Of a DNA stretch of 64,000 nt, positions 16,013 to 28,500 are shown piece by piece. Position numbers and translations under genes: made by a program. The stretch comes from Heterobilharzia americana (taxonomy: Eukaryota; Platyhelminthes; Trematoda; Strigeidida; Schistosomatidae). Positions within the stretch are counted from its first letter, which is position 1. Each line of letters starts with the position of its first letter. Location of the stretch: positions 138,836,786-138,900,785 of the forward strand of contig OX104127.1 in NCBI GenBank assembly GCA_944470555.2. Direction: 5' to 3'. Under the pieces are notes generated by a model. The model ran no database searches. It saw only the letters and a program-made list of their open reading frames with translations, and was not told where the DNA came from.

Positions 16013-19000
16013 CAAACTTTGTTAGACAGAACGAGTTTAAAGCTTGTAACTAGCTTGATGAGAATTTATCGTCTAGAAGATTATAGCATAGCTGCTTCAT
16101 ATGCCATTCAAGTAGGAGAAAAGAATTAGGGTATGAAGTTGAATTCATTTGGTGATATTACCACATCGGATAATAGAATCCTAACAAGTTTGCTTTTCCT
16201 GTTTAGTTCAGCCTTGCAATTTGATAAGAAAGAAGTATCATTTATAAAGAAGAACATTGAACCTCACCTAGGTAACTAGTTCACTAGTTACCAATCGGTC
16301 CTAAGCCCGGATAAAGAGGGGAGGTTGGGCTTAGGGCTAGCAACCCAACCCCCGATAACCAATCCAACCACCAAAGAAACTTCAAACAACAGACAAAATA
16401 TAAAAACATAAAAACAAACTTATTCCTCACTAGAATCGGAGAGACGAAATGACGCCGGTTGGTGAAAGCCTTCCTTCGGGAAGCCAATTGGCTGTGTCTT
16501 CTTTTCTCTCGATGAAAGCGAAAGTAAACATGGGGACATGGAATGTTCACACTTTGTTTGAACCTAGCAAGGCAGCCCAGATTGCAAAGCAGATGAGAAG
16601 GTATAGCATTGAAGTGCTAGGAATCTGCGAAAGCAGGTGGAATGGAAGTGGACTCTCTAAACTGTCAACTGGAGAATCAATAATCTACTCCGATATTGTC
16701 ACCCAGACGACAATCATGAGCACACTGAGTTCTGGAGTGGCTATCATGATGCCCCCCCAAGAGCATCGAAGGCTCTCATGCAGTGGGAACCAATCTCCTC
16801 CTGCAGGATCATGACAGCAAGGTTCAACTCAAAAGGAAGGGAAGTTACGATCATACAATGTTACACTACGCACCTACGAATAATGCAGATGAAGAGAAGA
16901 AGGAGGAATTCTACAGACAACTGCGAGGAGTGCTGGACAAGACTCCAGTTGGCGACATCAAAATTCTAATAGACGGGGTGACATGAATGCCAAATTGGGA
17001 GCGAATAACACAGGAAGAGAAATCATCATGGGTCGAGAAGCACTCGGTGAAATGAATGAGAACGCAGAACTGTTAGCAGATTTCTGCACATTCAACGATT
17101 TGGTGATTGGAGGCGAGGCAGTGTGTACAAACACAAGGATATTCACAAAGCGACATGGACTTGATTTCACCAGATACCACACACACTAAAAACCAGATCG
17201 ACTTTATCTCAATCTGAAGAAAGTAGAGACACAGCCAGCCTACTCGACACAAGATCAGATCAAGAAGAGGAGTAGAAGTAGGTTCACACCACTCACTATC
17301 TAGTGCAAGGAACCTACCTTCCAAATCAAGTTGAAAGCCTTCAAGGAAGTTGGTGATAGGCCACAGTTCAAGTTCAACACCCAGAACAGAAACTGAGCTG
17401 AATGACGAAACTACAAAGGGAATCTTCACGTCAGCCATCAAGACAAAATGAGAGATATCGAGCAACATTCCAGAAGAAACCAGTATGGATGAGCACTCGG
17501 ACTCTTTGAAAGCTATGTGGAAAGAAACATGCATAACCGTTTTACGAAGGAAGAAGAAAGAAGATAAGGAATGGATCTTGACGGACAAATGGAAGCTGAT
17601 AGAGGAGAGGAGGATGGTGAAGCAGAAGATGAACCAGTGCAGTGCAGGGATGAACGAAAAGAGGGACTGAACATAACCTATAAAATACTATACTGGACCG
17701 AGGAATGAAGAAGAGTGGGTGCAAAGACAAAAGACGCTTCTACGAAACACTGCCAAGTGAAGCCAAACAGGCTGCTGGTAGGAGAGACAGAGACCTGACA
17801 ATACTAGATCAAATAATAAGGTTACTATCTGAGAAGAGATCAATGCGGATGGAACCAATGAGAGGTAGTGAAAGAAAGATAGTTACCAAAGAGGGGAACA
17901 AGGAAAACAATGGGTTGACCACTTCAGAAAACTCTTGAACTGACCACCACCACCACCTGCAACTCGCCCAGAAATACCATCAGCAGCCCAGCCATAGAAT
18001 TACCAGTGAACACAAACGCCCCGACAAAAGCCTAAGTGCTGAACGCAATAAAACTGCTGAAATCCGGGAAAGCAGCAGGACCGGATAGGATTCCACCAGA
18101 AGCACTGAACACAGAGACAACAGCGGACACGCTCGCACCACTACTACAGAAGGTTCGGAAGGAAAAAAAGGCACCTGGAGATTGGAAGGAGGCCTACCTT
18201 GTCAAACTTCCAAAGAAGGGAGACCAAAGCCTTTGCAAGAACTGGCGCGGAATCATGCTGCTGTCCCTGTCCACCCGAAGCAAAATATTAAGCCGAATCA
18301 TCCTGGAGAGACTGAAGGATGCGCTGGATTCAAAATTACTATCGCAACAGGCTGGATTCAGGAAGTACAAGACATGTGCGGACCGAATTGCAGCGCTACG
18401 CTACGCATCATCATAAAACAGAGTATAGAATGGAAGTCAACTCTACACCTCAACTTCATCCACTTTCAAAAGGCCTTCGATAGCCTCGACCAAAAAGTAA
18501 TTTAGCAGTTGCTCCAACACCACAGAATACTACAAACCTTTATCAACCTCATTCAACAGCTATATGAAGACGCCACATGACAAGTAATCCACAATGGAAA
18601 GCTCAGTGACGCCTTTGAAGTGAAGACAGGAGTAAGACAAGACTGCCGCCCACTATCACCCATGATCTTCGTGAATGTGGTTGACTGGACTGGACTGGAC
18701 CGCATCATGCAGCAAACCACCGTGAGGAGCGAGGAGATGGACATACGCTCGCTAGACCGATGGAAAAAGCCTAGAAGATTTGGATTTCGTCGATGATGAT
18801 TTGTGTCTAATGTCTTGTAGCACAAACTCGAAGATCTACAGGCGAAAACCAACTAGTTGACAGAAGAGGCAGGGAGCGAAGACGCGACTTCCTTCAGGTG
18901 AACGTAGAGAAGACAGAGGTGATGACGATACCCAACCAACGCCACCACCAACAACAACAATAAGCACCAATCACCATCAAGAGGAGTAATCTAAAGGAAG

Positions 19001-19669
19001 TTGTCTCTTTCACCTACATACATAGGTAGCATCGTCTTCACTACAGACGGCACAGACACAGATGAGGACGTCAAAGTCAGGATCAGAAAGACAGCAAGAC
19101 AGGCCTTCATTAGTCTGACACCAGTGTGGAGATCTACTGCACTGCACTCAGCATAAACAACAAGATGCAGATTTTCAACACTAATTCAGTCAAGTAAGTC
19201 AGTGCTTCTACATGATGGTTGAGAGACTTGGCGCGTCACGGAAAGCATCCCCAACAAACTGAAGACATTCATCAACAGCTGCCGTCTACGCTCTCTCGAT
19301 ACTGAAGATCAGATGGCCAGAATAATAAGAATAAGCAACAAGGAACTCACTGTGGCAACCAACCAACTGATCAAGAACCCATCGCCCAACAAATATGCAG
19401 AAGAAGAAAGTGGAGAAGGATTGGACTGATGGACATAGACTGAGAAGACTGTTTGGGGAGATCAAGTGCCAGGCCAGTTGCTCGAGTGGAAATCAAATGG
19501 GAAACGACGAGTTGGGTGTCCTAGGTGAAGGTGACATGGAGGAGATCATGTGAGGAGGAAATAAAAGCTTGTGGGCAGTCGTGGAGCGAGGTTCAAAAGA
19601 CTGAAGAGGAGAGAGTGCAATGGAGACGTTCTACTGAAGCCCTATGTTCCACTAGGAACCCAAGGGACA

Positions 19670-19738
<69 letters not shown>

Positions 19739-22480
19739 GAGCATTGACCATAGTGCAATAACAACTTTATTGGTCACAATCTGATATGGTCTACTTCCTG
19801 ATAGCTAGTAGTGTAGTCGAGAACTCTCGCATTTTATCCTACCGAAGATTTGTCAGTTGCATGTAAATGTTGTGTCCCAGAGAGATAAATTAATTCGCTC
19901 CAGTATACTAATAAATCAAGGGAAGATTACAAATACGGATAAATAATAAGTGATTACTTACTTGACGATTATTCACACTTGGTTCACATATAGCATCACA
20001 CGCATTTTGTATTTCTGTTTGACTTTGAATAAATAAATCCAAGTCTACTAATGAACCGGATGCGGGAGCAATACCACCAGTGCCACCTTCTCTTCTACTG
20101 TCATTACGATCAGCTGATCCAATTAAATATGCAGCCTTAAATTGATTTTAAGCAGAATAAGAATGAAGCATTCAATATTTTGAAAAATAAGGGTGGAACA
20201 CTTCTGTTTTGCACTAATCTAAATTTGCAGTAGAACAAATGTTACAATGGATCTGGGACTGTCGACATTTTCTGTGAAGATTTTATGATTATTTGATGGA
20301 TAAAGTTTGAATTCTAGTTGTTGATAATGCTCAAGTAGAATGAATTCTCAATATGTAATGGATTACATTTGTAACACTAATCACTACCTACATATCCTCA
20401 TGACAGATGGATTTGATGCTAGACTTCATCATCCATCGAAAACATCTTTTCTTAGAAGAACACCTTGATTTCTTCTGTACACTTAAGTGATACAAATTCC
20501 TGAGGTAAGTGGTATTTTATTTTCTTAACGAAATACTGTCTCATACAAATATCATAAATGTAAATTAGCTGTCTTATCTGATACATTCATTATGATTATT
20601 GTTACCAGTCGAAATTAAATGAAGAGAATAGGAAAGTTAAGAGAGACTCCAATCGTGGAATTCTAGAAAGCAAACTTTTCAGTCGACTCTGATTGATAGA
20701 ACAGAATACCGCCATTCTATTTCTGTTTATTTTAGCTTGATGTGCTGTTGTGAAGTTTAAGTAACCTAGAGTACTGCATTTTCATACGATGTACCGCTTT
20801 GAATTGTCTATCTGTCTATCGATCCGTTTGGTATTGTTGATGTAAACAATGAGAGTGGTATAAAAACCGTAAACAATTTACAGCAATTATCAATGCGATT
20901 ACTCAGGCGAGTTTCATTTATCTAGTATCATTCACATCTAAGATTCAAATTTATAGACATCTGTTTTGAATTAATATATATCAGTTCGCTTAGGTAGCTA
21001 GTCAAGCGAGTAAGGTAGAGTGACCATCCTAACAACTGCTGAGATAGCCAATTACATCTCTACCTTATCAGTCAAGATACTGAAACCCGTTTGCTTATAT
21101 CAGAGCTTGCTAAGGCGACCCTTAAAATCACTCGTGAAGTAGGCCTTAGCTACCAAAATTTGTTGACTGAATGTGTTGACAAAGGCCGTTAATGAGTTCG
21201 ACTTCCGATATGATGAACTGTAGTCAAACTTTTAACACAGTTCAGTCCAATTAGTGAGCGTTGTTGCCCAGCTTGAATAGCATTTACATTGTTCAGAGGG
21301 ATATACCATATATTTTATTAGATTCAAAATCTTAACGATCATAAAGTTGATTGATTAGTTAGTTACTCTGCGACCGATCATTTTACCTGATTCCCCTGTG
21401 GTCACAGTCAGTTATGGCTTTAAGCGAAGAGGTGTCGAGTCTCTAAGGTGGCATCAATGTTAGCTTTACCATGGTTCCAGATACGCTCTGCTGATAAGTG
21501 CACATCTTAACGATTTCTGTCAACTCCCCAGTACATAGTTACATTATGTTATAGTTTCGCTAGCTCGCTAACTGTGGAATCCACGAGGCGCATTCCGTCC
21601 TACTGTGGACTCGTCGGCTGCATGTACCTCCACGCCAGTGAGTGATGCTGTTCCCAGCAAGATTTGAGACCAGCAACCATCGCTTCTAACACCAGGGAGT
21701 TATCCACTAGACCACTGAGTCACAAGTGCCATTACTTGTGCAACGGGTATCAGTTCTTATCACTTCTATCCCACTTGAACTGTTCCTTTTTTATAGAGAA
21801 AACTATACTTAGGTTTGCCGGTCAGGTGGCAAGATGATTCACTATTTGAAAAATCGATAAAAAAAGTGGGTTACAAAGGTCAAGCTAGTGTTTCAATCTA
21901 CCCTACTGTCATATAATTAAGAGAGATTAGCCTCTCATTAAAATGTCTTCCTTCTAGAGACTATGCACATACACATTCATGAGTCATGCATAGGATGGTA
22001 AGTCAGCGGTGAACACTGACAACACAAGTAGTGAAAGGACTTAGGATATGAACAGAAAGACGAGATAAATTGTTTCCACATAATCTTTATATTGTAAAGC
22101 TAGCGAGACGAAGTTGACCTGAATTATTTCTGGCTAATTCAGTTGGACTCGGCACAGTTTATGACAGAGATTCTTAAAATTGTATGTAATAATCAATAAT
22201 AGGTTGTACATTTATAATTTCTGAACTTCGGTTCGCCATAATGTAAACCAGATATTTTTATTCAATACGAATGCTGGTCGAAATTTGACCAGATAGTTTC
22301 ACAAATATAGGGCTCCAATTGAAAAGTTAACAATGGATGTATTATATTTGTATGCAGGTTTACATTAATGCATCGTGTATAATTAACCATTCATTGGAAT
22401 GGTTAATTATCGTATTGAAAAGTAATCATGATTCAGACAAGATTGAACAATGAGATAAACTACACCATTTTGACCTGTTG

Positions 22481-22561
<81 letters not shown>

Positions 22562-25500
22562 TACTGGGTGATGATTGAAAGTGAAATGAAAATTTGGACA
22601 GCAGCAGGACTCAAAACAGTAACCACCGGGTTTCCGGTTCACTGATCTACCAACTGAGCTACGAGACCCAAATGTTGATCAGATTTTTATTTCACTTCAA
22701 TCACCAATCTGGTCAGCAATCGGGTCTCGCAGCTCAGTTGTTTATTAAATTACCCAGTAAATTGGTTGAGAAGAGCAAATGTCTACATATGTAAATGATA
22801 AAGTTATTTGAATAACAGTGAAACGACCTGCAGGAGTTTATACTACCTCAGCATAGATATCAAGAGGTTATCAGTCGATGCATGCAACTTGCAACATTTT
22901 CGTCCAGAGAGACAGAACAATTATTACGAGAGGATAACGAGAGTATACTCTTATTTTATACTACAACACTGTAGAAGAATCACTGAACATCTTACTAAGA
23001 TGAATTATTCAAGTTAAATTTTAAGAGCACCCTAATCCCACCAGACGGACATCCAACTCTTGCCTGCCTAAAAGTTAGAAACTGATATTTCTTGTCACAT
23101 GATGGTGAACATTTGTTCAACAAACTTCAGACGTCAACTTCACTTGTCGCTCGACCCGCCAAAAATGGTAAAACGAAGAGTTTCTATTGTGAGTTCAACG
23201 TTTGCACAAAACACTACTCTCTTTATCAGTTTACTAGTGATATTGACTGTGTTGACCTTCTATCATTAATATTTTGAGAAACGTTCAGTAGAATACCACC
23301 ACGTATGGTAGGCACATATTTTTCGACTCTTCTGAGTACATCAGCTGATTCTCACGTTTTCTTAGATTCATTGAAATTCTAAAGGTATGGCACATCTTAG
23401 GAACAACAATCCAACGATATGTGAATAAAATATTAGTGCGCCAACGATAACTTCTTATTTATTTTGTTTTTAGTATGAATAACATCTATATCATCAAACA
23501 TTTCCTTGTCTACAATACCGCACTTGTAAAACTCAGTAAAACACTAGAAGGAATACAGTCCTCAAATCTCTAAACAGATTGAATTTTACAAAGAGACAAC
23601 AGTCAATCATTCGAATATATCCGCATATCCATACAATTCTTCCCTTTCACGAATCTGCATAAAGCAAGAAGAATAATGGTAGCATAAGTAGAATGCATTT
23701 ATTTCGTGGATTCTCCTCAGCTGCTTCTTTATAACCAAGATAAATTGATTAGGAACAGGAATCAATATTGTTTGATTTTTAGATAAAGCTTTAGACCCCG
23801 GAAACGGTGAAATAATATACTGAGTAACAATATCAACGAGCTGTGAGCAGATTCAATCTTTGTTCTAATCAGAAGAATATACTACGTGTAACTAAATCTC
23901 AAACAGACCACACTATAAAAGTCTTCTTTCAAAACTGCGATCCGATGTCAGAAATTTGAATCTTATTCACAGAATAAAATTTATAAATTTTAGCCAAGAG
24001 GTCCAATTAAAAACTTGTAGAAGGTTTGAGAACACTTTATCGAGAACTCTCGAGGAAGAACAACTATGTAATGGTATTCCAGAAATCGTGAAAAGTATTC
24101 ACATAACTTATTCAACTTGAAACTGAACCGAAAAGGAAGCACTTTCACTTGGACTCAAATTTCATATCCCTAAGAACTGCAAAAACAGAATAAATACAGG
24201 GACCCAGTTCGAGAATCTACACAATCAGCTGTTTGAGTTGAAATCTGTAGATGATAAAAAACAAGGTTAGTTTAAATTCCAAATCGCTGATATCGTCATT
24301 TGCGAAATTTAAATTTTTATCTAAGAATCACCAAACAGTACTGATTCCTGTTCTGTTCAATTTATCTTGGTTGTAAAGCAGAGGATGAAGAGAATCTACA
24401 AAATAAATGCATACTAATTCTGCTACTATTGTTTTTCTTGTTCTATATCCTGCATACCATAATGAATTAAAGAAATCACTTCTGCATAAAAAGATGCAAA
24501 CAAGATTATACAACTATGAATTATTTAAGCGATGATATATATGTTAACAACCAGCAACTGCTGAGTCTCAGAAGTTTAAGTTTCTGACCATAATAATACT
24601 CTTGGTACTTATTCTAAATTCATTTCTGTTAAAGGTATTATTGAATTGGACAAGTTTCTATTTAATTCCAGACTTCGAAAAGTTTGCCTAAAAATCTTAT
24701 AGACTGATAATTCATTTATCACAGATTTTCTCGCAACAAGTGCATAATTTCTGTCAATTTAGAGAAAATATATTGTAAGAAATTTTAGAACTATCATCTA
24801 TGTAATGATTATTTTTAGTTTTTTCTCTTTTCTTTATACAAAATGTGACAAAAAAAAAGATACCTGAGCAGTTTCTTCAACTAATTGACAAACAGAATTG
24901 GCGCATTGGCGTACAGCTGAACTGAATTCATTAGGCCTTTGTTCACGAGCTGATGTGGACATGGATCTTAAACTTTCAGCTAATGGCTGAAATTATTGAA
25001 AGAAAGACAAAAGGAGAATGTAAAACTGTGAGTAAATAAATTGGGAAATAAAGTAATTACTACTACACGCAAAATATCATATAATGAAGTTGTTCAGACC
25101 ATAAGTATACAAGGTTTTCCATAGAAAGTTGAAATTTCCCAAGCAGATATTAAACCATATTACTGAATCTATAAATCAGTAATAAAAAAGTCTTAAGCGA
25201 ATCCTCTGCACTCCATAGGAAAATAAGTGAAAGTTTGGAAACACCGGAATATGAGCATTTCGATTAAAGGGTATGGTGAATAAAAATATTTTCAGACGTC
25301 CAACTTTCTCTGAACTCCGGTACTTACTTGCAGAAGGAGGGAAGAAAGTCTTCATTAATGAGATCTAACTGAATGACGAATTTCTGTAATTTCACACCAT
25401 ACAACAGCATATTTACATATAATCTGGTTACGATAAGGAAAAAACAAAATAGTTACAACCTACTTATGAGTAGTATAAAACTGTCCTGGAAAGTAAACAG

Positions 25501-28500
25501 TATCGAGGCGCCGAGATGCAAGTCTGGCATCTATGGCTTAAAATGTTAGTTACTAACTGGCTTCATAACTGCCTCCAGACACATGATAACACCTGACAAG
25601 GTTTCTAGGTACATACTGGGTATCGATCTTAGGTGAGATGAGAAGACAAACAGAAGGAACTGAGATTGTCATTTGCCTCAGTTGGCTCAGAGGTTCCTTA
25701 TATACAGTGAATGATAAAGTTTAGATTAACCTGTTTGATCGAAGTAAGTATTCAGTTATACTGCTTCTCTAGAAATATATTCTTTCAGTTTCATCAGAAC
25801 AACAAAAAATAACATTCAGAGAGAATCAAACTTTTAATTGGTAAAGTAACTATTCATGATGCACACATAGTATGAATACAAGAATAACAGGGAGATAAAA
25901 AGACAAAATCAACGTGAAAACTATCACAGAAATTCATCAGCTCAAGTTGAAATACTTCACAATAGTATAAAAAGGATAGGTGGATACAGAAAGGGCGATG
26001 TCAACGTAGAAAACGTTGTGTGAAATAATAAGCAATTTGATGTTAAAGGTCAGTGCAAATATTCAAGTCTTACAAAACGTCAAGGAGTGAATAAATCTGC
26101 ACCACCATCACACATATTCAACAATGTCACCAAGAGTCAGTCCTCAACCACTGACTCCTTTCGTCTCAGGCACCCTAACCAGATAGTCTGCATCTCCAAC
26201 AGTCAGCGACTTAGTGAACTGGCACAACGTCCTCGTCTGAATACCCTAAACACTCTGTCAACCTTATCCAACTTCCCCTAAAAACATGGCATGTCGAGGT
26301 AGGCGGTGGATCGGTATGCACAGTACATGTCCAATGCATCTCTGTCGACTCAGGTTCACAACCTCAATAATCAACTTGTCTGTCTTGCCTAGTACCCTTC
26401 GCCTGACCTTAACAATGTTCACACGATGATCCCACCGAATGCAAGCATTGCTACGAAGACACATGTGATCGAAACCTTGCAACTGCTTCATGTCTTGTAC
26501 TTTCAACGGCCATGCCTCATAGCACTACAGAAGTGACTTCAGCCGTATGTCTTGTCAGTCGGTGCCACAGATGACGCAAGTTGGAAAATGCCAAATGGGC
26601 CTTCTGTATCCAAGCTGAGATTTCGGCAGCGACTACCCGGATCGGGTTGACGCAGCTACGCAAGTAATTGAATTGGTCGACATATTCCACCGCTTCACTG
26701 CCTATCATTAAACTGGGAGTGCTTGTGGCAGACCAGTCCTGGGGCATCATCTTACATTTGACAGGTGCCAGCGAAACACATGCCAACCACAAGAATAATA
26801 TGTAATAATAACCATTTATTACGTATCAGCTTAATTTATTACGAGGACAAGACGTAGTAAATTATTAATTACCTCTAAACTTTTAGCGACAGCATCTACA
26901 CAGTCATAATAACTATGTTGATTCAGTGGTCTGTTGGGATTTTGCAATAATGGACGAAGTGTTTCCAGGCGTCTGAGTGCTGCTTCGCATTCTCGTTGAT
27001 CAACACTAACGCCCGACGTGCAAATTGTCAGCAATTGACTTATACTCTCTGTAACATCTCTGAATTATGCGAAAAAAGAGGGAAAGGAAAGTCTATGAGA
27101 TGGAATAAAATAAGAATAGCATATAAAACGAAAAAAAGCGAAAAAAATGCGGACAAGCGTTGTCGTACAACAGATTATCACAAACAAAACGAATAAGCAG
27201 ATATTACTACTGAGACATTGTTTTAATTGTAATTACATAAGTTTGATGTTTATGGGGAATTTATTTCAAAGGAGTATATTCATCGCGGACTGACATCAGT
27301 TGAAGAGGACGTCAACTGAAAACCTTGGATGATAGTCACGCTACATCGCGAACTGACAGTAGTGGGAAACTGTAGACCTCTGAACTCCAATGCAGTGGCT
27401 CAATGGTTAACGCATTCATCACAACAGAGACTTGAGGGTCGTGAGTTCGACTCCCGCGGGGGTAGAGTCATGGGTGTGTACTGCTGAGGAGTCTCGTGCC
27501 AGGATGAAACAGCTGCCTAGACCTCACGGGTTTTCACTGGTTATGCAACTGATGTCTGCCAGTGATGAATACGACTTTGAGTTGATTGATTAATTAATAA
27601 TAATTACAATAATACACATACTGAAGCATACAAACAGTAGGAAACGTCAATCATTTACACAATCATGTCGATGATAGCCGATAACTATTGCGACTAAATA
27701 CTAAGATTTTAAATGGAATACTGTTAATGCATAGAGAAAAGAGATAATTCAGTGAAGGAAAATTTCTTTTTCGACAATGCCATTTTCTAAAGTCATACAA
27801 CCGAGGAGGGGGGATGCAAAGCGACTACTAGTTCAATTTTCGAATATCCCGTGAAGTCTTAACATGAAGGTTCGCCTCATTCCTCTTTCAGTGTTATCTA
27901 CGGAGTCAAGAGAAACAAACTGAAACGAGTGTGCTGTCGAAATTTGTGCATGGCAGAAGCACTGATAATCCACCAACTCTTACCTAGTCTATAAGTCGAG
28001 AAGAAGTATGTTTCATCTCTCATCTTTCCATAGTCTTAGTCATTAAAATATGTTGATACACTTGTGATTCTCCATCGTTATACTGGATCGAAATGATCGA
28101 CCTCTGTTGGCATATAGGCTTCTACGCAGATGCTTCGATATGCCTGAATATTTATTATTATGATTTACCCGGTTTGCAGCTTGAAGCGAAACCTACGCCA
28201 TGTGCTTCGTCCTATTTGGAAACCGTTAGCTGGATGTACCTGCACTCCAGTGAGTGGTGTTGTTTCTATTGAGATTCGAATCCAGTACCCATTGCTTCAA
28301 ACACCAAAGCATTATCCAATAGGCCCACTGGCGTACGTCAGCCACCACTGGTGTAAGAGGCGGTTATCGTCCTCTAGTAGCCTAGTGGATAACGCCTTGG
28401 CGTTTGTAGCGATGCGTACTGGGTTCGAGTTTTGGCAGGAACAACATCACTTAATGGGGTGCGAGTACATCCAGCTGACAAGCCGCAAACAGGACGAAAC

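Noticed and set aside
15629..16129. Plus-strand frame with a poly-Asn run
   Set aside because: The poly-Asn is the translated (AAT)n tail of a LINE; the rest is LINE 3' sequence.
17073..17588. Minus-strand frame of 171 codons
   Set aside because: It is antisense to the RTE endonuclease and spacer region and shows no protein family.
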